From: Ectothiorhodospira mobilis
Lineage (GTDB): Bacteria; Pseudomonadota; Gammaproteobacteria; Ectothiorhodospirales; Ectothiorhodospiraceae
DNA length: 64,000 bases
Assembly: GCF_900114895.1 (NCBI RefSeq)
Contig: NZ_FOUO01000007.1
Coordinates: 1 to 64,000, forward strand
Direction of reading: 5' to 3'
Position numbers and translations under genes: made by a program. Numbering within the stretch: position 1 is the first letter of the stretch; each line of letters opens with the position of its first letter. Under the pieces are notes generated by a model, which saw only the letters and a list, made by a program, of their open reading frames with translations, did not search any database and was not told the origin of the DNA. Shown here piece by piece: positions 30,461-38,944 of this stretch.

Positions 30461-31615
30461 TCAGGAGGCCTGCATACGTGGCCGTTGACCCACCCGGGCC
30501 TTGAGTTCCAGGGGACGGTCGTCGCGGATCCCGCGGATCTCCAGGGTCTCCCCGGGACGGCGCCTGGCGATGAGATTCAGGGCCTTCTGGGCGCTGCTGA
30601 TGCGGGTGCCGTCCAGGTGGGTGATGACATCCCCGGGACGGATCCCCGCCTGCGCCGCCGGGCCCCGGGCCAGCACCCCCGCCACCAGGATGCCGCGGGT
30701 GTCCTCCAGGCCGAAGGAGGCCGCCAGCTGCGGTGTGATCTCCTGGATCTCGATGCCCAGCCAGCCGCGCACCACCGCCCCCTGTTCGATGATCTGGGTC
30801 ATGACGTCCCGGGCCAGGTCCACGGGGATGGCAAAGCCGATGCCCTGGGAGCCGCCGGAGCGGGTGAAGATGGCGGTGTTGATCCCCACCAATTCGCCGT
30901 GGGCGTTCACCAGGGCGCCGCCGGAGTTGCCCGGGTTGATGGCGGCATCGGTCTGGATGAAGTTCTCGTAGGTGTTCAGCCCCAGGCGGGAACGGCCCTT
31001 GGCGCTGACGATCCCCTGGGTGACCGTCTGTCCCACCCCGAAGGGGTTGCCGATGGCCAGCACCACGTCCCCCACCCGCAGCCCGCGGGCATCACCGGTG
31101 ACGACGCTGGGCAGCCGGTCGCCGGTGTCCAGCTTGAGCACCGCCAGGTCGGTCTCCGGATCGGTGCCCACCACCCGGGCCGGATGGCTGCGGCCGTCGG
31201 CCCGCATCACCTCGATGGCGTCGGCCCCTTCGATCACATGGTTGTTGGTGAGGATGTGACCCTGGGGGCTCATGATCACCCCGGAGCCCAGGTTGGTCTG
31301 GGTGCGGCGCTGGGGGGCGCCAAAGCCCTCGCCGAAGAATTCCCGGAACACCGGGTCATCCAGGAAGGGATGGGCGCGCTGGATCACCGTCTTGCGGGTG
31401 TAGATGTTCACCACTGCCGGCGCGGCCCGTTCCACCGCAGTGGCATAGGATATCGCTCCGCCAGCTGCCTGTAGGGAGGTCGGTCGGCTGCTCTGCACCA
31501 CCTCCACCACCGGGGCGGGGTCGCGCACGACACCGGGAAAGAGCACCAGGATCAGGACCGCGGCCCCCAGGCCGACGGCCACCCCCCGGGTGAGGAAAGG
31601 ACGAATGCGAGTCAT
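30461..31615 (-). CDS. degS: DegS/AlgW-type periplasmic serine protease
   Basis: A 384-residue trypsin-like protease with one PDZ domain, anchored by an N-terminal membrane segment (residues 11-30). The triad is His126 (TNNHVIEG), Asp156 (ETDLAVLKL) and Ser231 (NPGNSGGAL). The PDZ domain covers about residues 290-375. DegS and AlgW cut the anti-sigma factor RseA/MucA when outer membrane proteins misfold, releasing sigma-E. This target is inferred; rseA and rpoE are not in the window. ATG 31615 was chosen because the family anchor starts there. The single PDZ separates it from DegP and DegQ. Confidence 0.88.
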   Translation of the reverse strand: MTRIRPFLTRGVAVGLGAAVLILVLFPGVVRDPAPVVEVVQSSRPTSLQAAGGAISYATAVERAAPAVVNIYTRKTVIQRAHPFLDDPVFREFFGEGFGAPQRRTQTNLGSGVIMSPQGHILTNNHVIEGADAIEVMRADGRSHPARVVGTDPETDLAVLKLDTGDRLPSVVTGDARGLRVGDVVLAIGNPFGVGQTVTQGIVSAKGRSRLGLNTYENFIQTDAAINPGNSGGALVNAHGELVGINTAIFTRSGGSQGIGFAIPVDLARDVMTQIIEQGAVVRGWLGIEIQEITPQLAASFGLEDTRGILVAGVLARGPAAQAGIRPGDVITHLDGTRISSAQKALNLIARRRPGETLEIRGIRDDRPLELKARVGQRPRMQAS

Positions 31616-31703
31616 GGCGTTAAAATACCACAAGCACCCCAAGGGGGGCGGATGCCCCGCCGTTCCAAGCCATGCCGCGAAGGCTGCGGCCGGAGTCCTT
31701 GCC

Positions 31704-32453
31704 ATGGTCGAACTCGATGCCCTCGTCCGCCATCTGGATGCCCTGCTGGACGCGGGGGCCTTCCAGGACTATTGCCCCAATGGTCTGCAGGTCCAGGGGC
31801 GCCCCCGGGTGGGCCGCCTGGTGAGCGGCGTCACCGCCAGCCAGGCCCTCATCGAGGCCGCCGTGGAACGGGGGGCGGATGCCCTGCTGGTGCATCATGG
31901 CTACTTCTGGAAAGGGGAGTCCCCCTGCATCACGGGGATGAAGCGCCGCCGTCTGGGAATGCTGCTGGCCCACGACATCAGCCTGATCGCCTATCATCTG
32001 CCCCTGGATGCCCATGCGGAACTGGGCAATAACGCCCAATTGGGACGTCTGCTGGGGTTTGTTACGGAGGCCCCGCTGCGCCCGGACGGCATCGGTTGCC
32101 TCGGGCGGCTGGATGCGCCCCAGGACGGGGCGGCTCTGAAGACGCGCATCGCCGCGCGGTTGGGGCGGGAGCCCCTGTGGATCCCCGGCGGGGACACCCC
32201 GGTGCGGCGGGTGGCCTGGTGCACCGGCGGGGCCCAGGGGATGATCGAACAGGCCGCGGCGGCGGGGATGGATGCCTTCATCAGCGGGGAGATCTCCGAA
32301 CAGACCGTGCATGTGGCGCGAGAGGCGGGTATTCATTATTACGCCGCCGGCCATCATGCCACCGAGCGTTATGGTCCACGGGCCCTGGGGGAGGCCGTGG
32401 CAGAGACCTTCGGCATCGAGCATGCGTTCATCGATATCGATAATCCTGCATAG
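31704..32453 (+). CDS. Nif3-like dinuclear metal-centre protein (YbgI type)
   Basis: A 249-residue NIF3/DUF34 protein forming a toroidal hexamer with two metals. Visible metal-ligand segments are LLVHHGYFW and HLPLDAH, and later AGHHATERYG. E. coli YbgI belongs here; the biochemical role is unsettled, with GTP cyclohydrolase- and metal-related proposals. ATG 31704 gives the family N-terminus (VELDALVRHLDALL); the frame extends back to 31590 without support. Divergent from degS. Confidence 0.9.
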   Translation: MVELDALVRHLDALLDAGAFQDYCPNGLQVQGRPRVGRLVSGVTASQALIEAAVERGADALLVHHGYFWKGESPCITGMKRRRLGMLLAHDISLIAYHLPLDAHAELGNNAQLGRLLGFVTEAPLRPDGIGCLGRLDAPQDGAALKTRIAARLGREPLWIPGGDTPVRRVAWCTGGAQGMIEQAAAAGMDAFISGEISEQTVHVAREAGIHYYAAGHHATERYGPRALGEAVAETFGIEHAFIDIDNPA

Positions 32454-32643
32454 ATCAATGCATCTTGCTGCAGTTGTTTGTCATCCTTGACGGAATGGGC
32501 TTATTCGGGAATCCTACTGCGCTTTGAGTGCCCCGGTGCGTCGAAGGGTTTTGGGGGCGTGCGTTCACCCTGAAAGGCCCGGTGTGCGATCGGGCGCCCA
32601 GCGACCAGCGGTACTTCATGGACCTCAACGGGAGAATCTTTGA

Positions 32644-33246
32644 ATGTCTTACGAAGACGTGAACCAGAATCGACGGCGATTCCTGGTCGCGGCCACGAGC
32701 GTGGTCGGCGGAGCAGGGGTCGCCGCGGTGGCCTATCCCTATCTGGCTTCATTGTCCCCCAGCGCCCGGGCTCAGGCGGCAGGTGCTCCGGTGGAGGTGG
32801 ATGTCAGCGGGATCGAGCCGGGGCAGCTCGTCCAGGTGGAATGGCGCGGTAAGCCCGTGTGGGTGACGTACCGCACTGAGGAGATGCTGGAGCTGCTGCC
32901 CAAGAACCGCGAGCGGCTGGTGGATCCGGACTCCGAGGTGGCGAGCCAGCAGCCCGATTATTGTGCGAACCCCACCCGTTCGCGCCGGCCTGAACTCTCC
33001 GTGCTCATCGGCATCTGCACCCACCTGGGCTGCACCCCCAGCTACCGTCCCGAGGTGGCCCCGGAGGACTTGGGGGAGAACTGGTATGGTGGCTACTTCT
33101 GTGCCTGCCACGGTTCCAAGTTCGATCTGGCGGGGCGGGTCTGGCGTAACATGCCGGCACCGACGAACCTGGTGATTCCGCGCCATATGTACAAGTCGGA
33201 TAACCTGCTGGTGATAGGCGAAGACGAAGAAGGAGTCGCGGCATGA
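32644..33246 (+). CDS. petA: Ubiquinol-cytochrome c reductase Rieske iron-sulfur subunit
   Basis: The Rieske protein of the bc1 complex, taking electrons from ubiquinol at the Qo site. It has 200 residues. A Tat-type N-terminus (NRRRFLVAATSVVGGAGVAA) serves as membrane anchor. The 2Fe-2S ligands are Cys125 and His127 (CTHLGC) plus Cys153 and His156 (CACHGS); the disulfide is Cys130-Cys155. It is first in petABC, with GGGAG upstream, after a 190-base gap that probably holds the operon promoter. It overlaps petB by four bases. Confidence 0.97.
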   Translation: MSYEDVNQNRRRFLVAATSVVGGAGVAAVAYPYLASLSPSARAQAAGAPVEVDVSGIEPGQLVQVEWRGKPVWVTYRTEEMLELLPKNRERLVDPDSEVASQQPDYCANPTRSRRPELSVLIGICTHLGCTPSYRPEVAPEDLGENWYGGYFCACHGSKFDLAGRVWRNMPAPTNLVIPRHMYKSDNLLVIGEDEEGVAA

Positions 33247-34625
33247 GAGCTATCCTCGACTGGATTGACGCCAGGTATCCGCTCACCAAGGTCTGGAATG
33301 AGCACCTGGCGGAATACTACACGCCGAAGAACATGAATTTCTGGTACTACTTCGGTTCCCTGTCCTTCCTGGTGCTGGCGATCCAGATCGTCTCCGGCAT
33401 CTTCCTGACCATGTTCTACAAGCCGGATGCCCAACTGGCCTTCGCCTCCGTGGAGTACATCATGCGCGATGTGCAGTGGGGCTGGCTCATCCGCTACATG
33501 CATGCGGTGGGGGCCTCCGCGTTCTTCATCGTGGTGTATCTGCACATGTACCGCGGCCTGCTCTACGGGTCCTACAAGCGCCCGCGGGAGCTCATCTGGA
33601 TCACCGGTGTGCTCATCTACCTGGTGCTGATGACCGAAGCCTTTTCCGGGTACATGCTGCCCTGGGGACAGATGTCATACTGGGGGGCGCAGGTGATCGT
33701 GAACCTGTTCAGCACCTTCCCGGTGATCGGACCGGACCTGGTGACCTGGATCCGCGGTGACTTCCTCGTCTCCGACGCCACCCTGACCCGCTTCTACGCC
33801 CTGCACGTGGTGGCCCTGCCGCTGGTGCTGGTGGGTCTGTCCTTCGTGCACGTGGTGGCCCTGCATGCGGTGGGTTCCAACAATCCCGACGGTGTGGAGA
33901 CCAAGTACTTTACCGACGAGAACGGCCGTCCCCTGGACAGCATCCCGTTCCATCCCTACTACACCGTGAAGGACATGGTGGGTTTCGGGGTCTTCGCCAT
34001 CATCTTCTTCGGCATCGTCTTCTTCGCCCCCGAGGCAGGCGGCTACTTCCTGGAGAAGAACAACTTCGAGATTGCCGATCCCCTGACCACCCCTGAACTG
34101 ATCCACCCGGTGTGGTACTTCGGCGCCTTCTACTCCATGCTGCGCGTCATTCCCGATCCGCTGCTGGGGGTGCTGGTGATGTTCGCCGCCCCGCTGGTGC
34201 TGTTGTTCCTGCCCTGGATCGATCGCAACCCCATCCTGTCGGTGCGCTACCGCAGCCCCATCCACAAGTTCAATCTGGTGACCTTTGGCGTGGTCTTCCT
34301 GGTGCTCACCTACCTGGGGTTGCAGCACATCACCACCTTGAACCAAGAAATCGCCCTGCGCCTGACCCTGGTCTACTACCTGTTCTTCTTCGTGCTCTGG
34401 TTCCATAGCAAGCCGCGTTCCGATGCGTTCAGTTGGGGGTGGTTCCTGGCGATCGTCGCCGCCTACAGCTACTACGACTTCACGCGTATCGCGGCCGATG
34501 GGGACCGGGTGACGATCATGACCTGGTGGCTGGTGCCGACCCTGTATCTGGGGATCTGCCTGCTGCTGCCCCTGTTCTCCCAGCTCAACGAAGAAAAGCC
34601 GGTTCCGGCGAGGGTGACTTCGTGA
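33243..34625 (+). CDS. petB: Cytochrome b of the bc1 complex
   Basis: A 460-residue, eight-helix membrane subunit carrying hemes bL and bH and the Qo and Qi sites. Heme histidine pairs are in RYMHAVGASAFFIVVYLH and in LHVVALPLVLVGLSFVH, the second pair spaced one residue wider than in mitochondrial cytochrome b. The Qo loop motif, PEWY in many species, is PVWY at residues 289-292. It overlaps petA by four bases and petC by one. Confidence 0.97.
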   Translation: MRAILDWIDARYPLTKVWNEHLAEYYTPKNMNFWYYFGSLSFLVLAIQIVSGIFLTMFYKPDAQLAFASVEYIMRDVQWGWLIRYMHAVGASAFFIVVYLHMYRGLLYGSYKRPRELIWITGVLIYLVLMTEAFSGYMLPWGQMSYWGAQVIVNLFSTFPVIGPDLVTWIRGDFLVSDATLTRFYALHVVALPLVLVGLSFVHVVALHAVGSNNPDGVETKYFTDENGRPLDSIPFHPYYTVKDMVGFGVFAIIFFGIVFFAPEAGGYFLEKNNFEIADPLTTPELIHPVWYFGAFYSMLRVIPDPLLGVLVMFAAPLVLLFLPWIDRNPILSVRYRSPIHKFNLVTFGVVFLVLTYLGLQHITTLNQEIALRLTLVYYLFFFVLWFHSKPRSDAFSWGWFLAIVAAYSYYDFTRIAADGDRVTIMTWWLVPTLYLGICLLLPLFSQLNEEKPVPARVTS

Positions 34626-35359
34626 TGAAAAAGATTCTGACACTCAGTCTTGTGATGTTCCTGGGGGCCCCGGGCCTGGCCCAATCGTCCGGTGGAGGGG
34701 TCCATCTGGAGGAAGCCAATGTCGACCTGACCGACCAGGCCTCCCTGCAGCGGGGTGCGGAGTACTTCTTCGATTACTGCATCGGGTGCCATTCCCTGCA
34801 GTACGAGCGCTATACCACCATCGCCAAGGGGCTGGGCCTCTCCGAGGAGCAGGTTACCGAGAAGTTTATCCATACCCGTACCGAGAAGGGTGACCCCTCT
34901 GCTGTGGGCAGCCTGATCGAGATCGCCATGCGTCCCGAGGATGCGGAGCAGTGGTTTGCCCAGCCGGCCCCGGATCTGACCCTCACCGCCCGTCAACGGG
35001 GTGCGGACTGGATCTACAGCATGTTGCAGGGCTTCTATCTGGACGAGGGGACCACCTTCGGTGTCAACAACCGGGTCTTCCCGGACATGGGGATGCCCCA
35101 CGTCCTTTGGGAACTCCAGGGCTGGCAGGAGAATGTCGGTGAGGAGGGCCATGTGGAGCTGGAGTTGAAGAAAGAAGGCAGCATGTCCCCCGAGGAGTTC
35201 GACGATGTTGTGCGCGACATCACGGCCTTCCTGGTCTACATGGGCGAGCCGATCCAGTTGGAGCGTGAGCGCATCGGCGTGTGGGCACTGGGCTTTTTGG
35301 TGATCTTCACCTTCCTGGCCTACCTGCTGAAGAAGGAGTACTGGCGCGACGTGCATTGA
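34625..35359 (+). CDS. petC: Cytochrome c1
   Basis: A 244-residue precursor: signal peptide (MKKILTLSLVMFLGAPGLAQ), single c-type heme site CIGCH (Cys52, Cys55, His56) and a C-terminal membrane anchor (IGVWALGFLVIFTFLAYLL) ending KKEYWRDVH. A likely axial methionine lies in PDMGMPHVLWEL. It hands electrons from the Rieske protein to soluble cytochrome c. It overlaps petB by one base. A strong GC hairpin follows before sspA. Confidence 0.96.
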   Translation: MKKILTLSLVMFLGAPGLAQSSGGGVHLEEANVDLTDQASLQRGAEYFFDYCIGCHSLQYERYTTIAKGLGLSEEQVTEKFIHTRTEKGDPSAVGSLIEIAMRPEDAEQWFAQPAPDLTLTARQRGADWIYSMLQGFYLDEGTTFGVNNRVFPDMGMPHVLWELQGWQENVGEEGHVELELKKEGSMSPEEFDDVVRDITAFLVYMGEPIQLERERIGVWALGFLVIFTFLAYLLKKEYWRDVH

Positions 35360-35402
35360 CGCCGTGTCACGCCCCGGGGCAGGGAAGCCCCCCGATTGTC
35401 TG

Positions 35403-35425
35403 GCGGGCGCGCATGGCGCGCCCGC
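35403..35425 (+). terminator. Strong hairpin between petC and sspA
   Basis: A perfect 10-base inverted repeat with a three-base loop (arms 35403-35412 and 35416-35425, all G and C) sits 20 bases before the sspA start. Only two T residues follow. It may end or slow petABC transcripts, or protect their 3' ends, and thereby set the sspA level. Confidence 0.5.
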
Positions 35426-35444
35426 TTGCCCAGGGAGAGCCCCC

Positions 35445-36068
35445 ATGGCGTCCGTCGCCAATCGCAGATCTGTCATGACCCTGTTTTCGTCCCCGGCCTG
35501 CCCCCGCTGTCACGCGGTGCGGATCGTCCTGGCCGAGAAGGACATCGCCTTCGAGATCGCCCAGGTGGATCCCGAGGCCATCCCCGAGGACCTATCCCAT
35601 CTCAACCCCTACGGTTCGGTCCCCACCCTTGTGGACCGGGAACTGGTCCTGTACGGTACCCAGGTCATCCAGGAGTACCTGGATGAGCGGTTTCCCCATC
35701 CGCCGCTGATGCCGGTGGATCCCGTCTCCCGTGCCAGCACCCGCCTCGCCCTCTATCGCGTGGAACGGGACTGGTATCACGGGATCGATGAACTGCAGGC
35801 CGCCTCCGGGCGGTCCGCCACGGCGGCACGCCGCGTCCTGCTGGAGAGCCTGACCGCCTCCGCGGAGGTCTTCGCCGCCAGGCCTTTCTTCCTCGGCGAC
35901 GATTTCAGCATCCTGGATGCCGCCGTGGCCCCGGTGCTGTGGCAACTGCCGCAGCGGGGCATCCCCATGGAGCGGCTGCCGCAGCCGGTCCAGGCCTACG
36001 CCCGGCGCATCTTTGCGCGGGAGGCCTTTCAAAAGAGCCTGAGCGAGGCCGAAAGGGAGGGGATCTGA
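35445..36068 (+). CDS. sspA: Stringent starvation protein A
   Basis: A 207-residue glutathione-S-transferase-like protein that binds RNA polymerase and affects acid and starvation responses in E. coli. The thioredoxin-fold N-terminus (MTLFSSPACPRCHAVRIVLAEK) carries a CPRC-like pair, unlike E. coli SspA. The helical C-terminal domain includes the FFLGDDFSILDAAVAPVLWQL block with the PVLWRL-like motif. ATG 35445 follows AGGGAGA; an upstream frame to 35364 crosses the hairpin and is rejected. Confidence 0.92.
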   Translation: MASVANRRSVMTLFSSPACPRCHAVRIVLAEKDIAFEIAQVDPEAIPEDLSHLNPYGSVPTLVDRELVLYGTQVIQEYLDERFPHPPLMPVDPVSRASTRLALYRVERDWYHGIDELQAASGRSATAARRVLLESLTASAEVFAARPFFLGDDFSILDAAVAPVLWQLPQRGIPMERLPQPVQAYARRIFAREAFQKSLSEAEREGI

Positions 36069-36126
36069 TCCGGATGCCGGCGAGACCCGAGCCTGTGCAA
36101 GCCCACGCCCGTGAGCGAGTGTGATC

Positions 36127-36534
36127 ATGACCTCCAGCCGTCCCTATCTCATCCGCGCCATCTATGAGTGGATCGTGGACAACGGCCTGACGCCGCATCT
36201 GCTGGTGGACGCGGCCCAGGACGTGGTGGTGCCCCGGGAGTATGTGGAGGCCGGGCGCATCGTCCTGAACGTGGCCCCCATGGCGGTCAATGGCCTGAAC
36301 ATCGGCAACGAGGAGGTGACCTTCAGCGCCCGTTTCGGCGGGCGGCCCATGAGTGTGCAGGTGCCCGTGGAGCGGGTGCTGGCCATCTACACCCGGGAGA
36401 ACGGCCAGGGCATGATGTTCGCCGAGCCCGAGGAGGGGGATGGCGGGGACGAGCCCCCGCCGGAAGGGGGCGATGGTCCCGATGGCGGTGACGGCGGGGG
36501 CCGCAAGGGGCCGAGCCTGCGGGTGGTGAAGTAG
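36127..36534 (+). CDS. sspB: ClpXP protease specificity-enhancing factor SspB
   Basis: A 135-residue adaptor that delivers ssrA-tagged proteins to ClpXP. The substrate-binding fold runs from SSRPYLIRAIYEWIVDNGLTP to about residue 100, with HLLVDAA and NGLNIGNEEVTFSARFGG. A flexible Gly/Asp/Glu/Pro linker follows, ending in a short hydrophobic tail (SLRVVK) that docks on ClpX. ATG 36127 is used; GTG 36121 is an alternative adding two residues. It follows sspA, as in E. coli. Confidence 0.93.
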   Translation: MTSSRPYLIRAIYEWIVDNGLTPHLLVDAAQDVVVPREYVEAGRIVLNVAPMAVNGLNIGNEEVTFSARFGGRPMSVQVPVERVLAIYTRENGQGMMFAEPEEGDGGDEPPPEGGDGPDGGDGGGRKGPSLRVVK

Positions 36535-36558
36535 TTCCCACCCGCCAGGGTCGGGGCT

Positions 36559-37989
36559 TCAGGCCCCGCCGGGGCGGGATGCCAAGGGGGAGGGCTGCAC
36601 GGGCATCCCCTTGCCCGGGTTGAGGATGTCCGCCGGATCGAAGCAGGCCTTGATGCCGCGCATCAGGTCCAGCGCCTCCGGGCTCAGTTCCCGGTCCACA
36701 TAGTCCCGCTTGGCGATGCCCACGCCGTGCTCCCCCGAGAGGGTGCCCTGTTGGGACAGGACCCGATCGAACAGCCGCTCCAGGCAGGGGGTGGCCGCCG
36801 CCATCTGGCGGGGGTCATCCGGGTCCACCAGCAGATTCACGTGGATGTTGCCGTTGCCGGCATGGCCGAAGCAGACGATGGGGATGGCGTATTCCCGGGA
36901 CAGGGCCTCCACGTCCCGAATCAGGTCCGGCATGCGGGAGACGGGTACGGCCACGTCCTCGTTGATCTTCTTGGGGGCGACGTGCCGCAGGGCGGGGGAG
37001 AGGGCCTTGCGCGTGGCCCACAGGGCCCGCACCTCCTCTTGGGTTCGGGCCTGGGTGAGGGACAGGCAGCCCTGGCCCCGGGCGGCCTCGGCCACCCGCT
37101 CGGTCGCCTCCGCCAGGCCCGCCTCGGGGGCGTCCACCTCGATCATGAGCAGTCCCCCCGCCCCCTCGGGCAGCGGGGCGGTGGAGTATTGGCGGATCAT
37201 GGCGATGGCCTGGCCGTCCATGAACTCCAGGGCGCAGGGGATCACCGGCTGGGCCATGATGCGGGAGACGGCCCGGGCGGCCGCCTCCATGGAGTCATAG
37301 ATCCCCTGGAGGGTGCGTTTGCCCTCCGCCAGGGGGGTGAGGCGCAAGACCGCCTCGGTGAGGATGCCCAGGGTCCCCTCGGAGCCGATGAGCAGCCGGG
37401 TCAGGTCATAACCCACCACCCCCTTGGTGGTGCGCACACCCGTGCGCAGGACTCGACCGCTGCCGGTGACCGCGGTCAGGCCCAGGGTGTTCTCCCGCGG
37501 GGTGCCGTATTTCACCGCCCGGGGCCCGGCGGCGTTGTAGGCCAGGTTACCCCCGACGGTGCAATAGGCGGCGCTGGTGGGGTCCGGGGGCCAGAAGAAT
37601 CCGTGGGCGGCGGCGGCATCCTGGACGGCCTGGTTGGTGACGCCCGGTTGCACCACCATAAGCCGGTTGTCCGGGTCCAGTTCCAGGATGCGGTCCATGC
37701 GCTCGAAGCTGAGCACCACGCCGCCCCGGTCCGGCACCGTGGCGCCGGTGGTGCCGGTGCCCCGGCCCCGGGCGATGAGGGGGATCCAACGGTCACGGCA
37801 GGCCTCCACCACCGCCTGTACCTGAGCCGTGTCGGTGGCGAAGATCACCGCCTGGGGCGGGGCGTGGAGACGGGAGTTGTCCCCCCCGTAGGCCCAGCAG
37901 TCCCCCGGCGCCGTGCGCAGGTTCCCGGGGCCGGCGGCATTGGCCAGGGCCTGGAGGGCGCTCTCGCTGAGGGGGGCTGGAGGGGTCAT
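36559..37989 (-). CDS. GlcD-like FAD-linked oxidase
   Basis: A 476-residue flavoprotein with an N-terminal PCMH-type FAD domain ([25 protein letters not shown] in part; [17 protein letters not shown]) and a C-terminal FAD-oxidase domain ([16 protein letters not shown] and [15 protein letters not shown]). This pattern fits GlcD of glycolate oxidase or D-lactate dehydrogenase (cytochrome type); substrates cannot be told apart here. No glcE or glcF lies nearby. It overlaps gmhA by four bases and ends the lpoA-yraN-gmhA run, where E. coli has dolP. Confidence 0.85.
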   Translation of the reverse strand: MTPPAPLSESALQALANAAGPGNLRTAPGDCWAYGGDNSRLHAPPQAVIFATDTAQVQAVVEACRDRWIPLIARGRGTGTTGATVPDRGGVVLSFERMDRILELDPDNRLMVVQPGVTNQAVQDAAAAHGFFWPPDPTSAAYCTVGGNLAYNAAGPRAVKYGTPRENTLGLTAVTGSGRVLRTGVRTTKGVVGYDLTRLLIGSEGTLGILTEAVLRLTPLAEGKRTLQGIYDSMEAAARAVSRIMAQPVIPCALEFMDGQAIAMIRQYSTAPLPEGAGGLLMIEVDAPEAGLAEATERVAEAARGQGCLSLTQARTQEEVRALWATRKALSPALRHVAPKKINEDVAVPVSRMPDLIRDVEALSREYAIPIVCFGHAGNGNIHVNLLVDPDDPRQMAAATPCLERLFDRVLSQQGTLSGEHGVGIAKRDYVDRELSPEALDLMRGIKACFDPADILNPGKGMPVQPSPLASRPGGA

Positions 37990-38579
37990 TCACGGATCCC
38001 CAGGAGCTGGCGGTCGATGAGATCGCACAGGGCGTGGATGGCCACCAAGTGGGTCTCCTGGATGCGCGCCGTGCGCTCGGAAGGGGCGCGGATCTCCACG
38101 TCCCGGGAGGTGAGTTGCCCCGCCAGCGGTCCCCCGTCCCGGCCGGTGAGGGCGATCACCCGCAGGTCCCGTTCCCGGGCGGCTTCGATGGCCCGCAGGA
38201 TGTTGAGGGAACGGCCGGAGGTGGAGATGGCCACGAGCACGTCCCCGTGTTGCCCCAGGACACGCACCTGACGGGCGAAGATCTGCTCGAAGGCATCGTC
38301 GTTGGCGATGGAGGTGAGGGTGGAGGTGTCGGTGGTCAGGGCGATGGCCGGCAACCCGGGGCGGTCGTGTTCGAAGCGGTTCACCATCTCGGAGGCGAAG
38401 TGCTGGGCGTCGGCCGCCGAGCCCCCGTTGCCGCAGATCAGGATCTTGTGTCCCCCAAGCAGGGCCTCCAGCAGGCAACCGGCGGCGGCGGCGACGGTGT
38501 CCGGGAGGCGTTCGGCCGCCAGGCGCTGGGTCTCGGCGGTCTCGGTGAAGGTTTGGCGGATGAGCTCTTGCAGGTTCAT
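37986..38579 (-). CDS. gmhA: Phosphoheptose isomerase (SIS domain)
   Basis: A 197-residue SIS-domain protein at the locus that holds diaA in E. coli and gmhA in Pseudomonas. Residues needed by GmhA are present: His60 and Glu64 (DAQHFASEM) and Gln174 and His182 ([11 protein letters not shown]). E. coli DiaA lacks the Glu and the last His. It would make heptose 7-phosphate from sedoheptulose 7-phosphate, feeding HldE (3774-5201). Overall sequence still resembles DiaA, so a second role in DnaA control cannot be excluded. Confidence 0.8.
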   Translation of the reverse strand: MNLQELIRQTFTETAETQRLAAERLPDTVAAAAGCLLEALLGGHKILICGNGGSAADAQHFASEMVNRFEHDRPGLPAIALTTDTSTLTSIANDDAFEQIFARQVRVLGQHGDVLVAISTSGRSLNILRAIEAARERDLRVIALTGRDGGPLAGQLTSRDVEIRAPSERTARIQETHLVAIHALCDLIDRQLLGIRE

Positions 38580-38593
38580 GGGGTTGGCGGGCC

Positions 38594-38944
38594 TTAGCTG
38601 TGGGCCTCGAAGGCGTTGGGGATCCACTGGAGGCGGTCGTCCGCCTCGATGACGACCACATCCAGACGGGCGCTGCCACCTTGGCCATGGGCCTGCAGGT
38701 AGTGGGCGGCGGCGGCCAGGATGCGGCGCTGCTTGCGTGTGTCGATGCTGGCCAGGGCGCCGCCGAAGCGGGCCGAGCGGCGTTGGCGCACCTCCACGAA
38801 GACCAGGGTGCCCTGGTCCTCCATGACCAGGTCGATCTCGCCCGCCTTGCAGCGATATTGGGCGGATCGAAAGCGCAGGCCCCGGGATTCCAGGTGGGCC
38901 CGGGCGCGGGCCTCGGCGCGGTCCCCCTGGGCACGGCGGTTCAT
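38594..38944 (-). CDS. yraN: YraN family protein (UPF0102)
   Basis: A 116-residue endonuclease-fold protein. The conserved core is [22 protein letters not shown], with the D-ExK-like arrangement of the restriction endonuclease superfamily. Function is not established. It overlaps the lpoA stop by four bases and precedes gmhA by 14, the same order as E. coli lpoA-yraN-diaA. Confidence 0.92.
   Translation of the reverse strand: MNRRAQGDRAEARARAHLESRGLRFRSAQYRCKAGEIDLVMEDQGTLVFVEVRQRRSARFGGALASIDTRKQRRILAAAAHYLQAHGQGGSARLDVVVIEADDRLQWIPNAFEAHS

Noticed and set aside
32487-32516. A TTGACG upstream of petA as a pet operon promoter
   Set aside because: A promoter is expected in this 190-base gap, but the bases at -10 distance fit poorly, so the element is not assigned.
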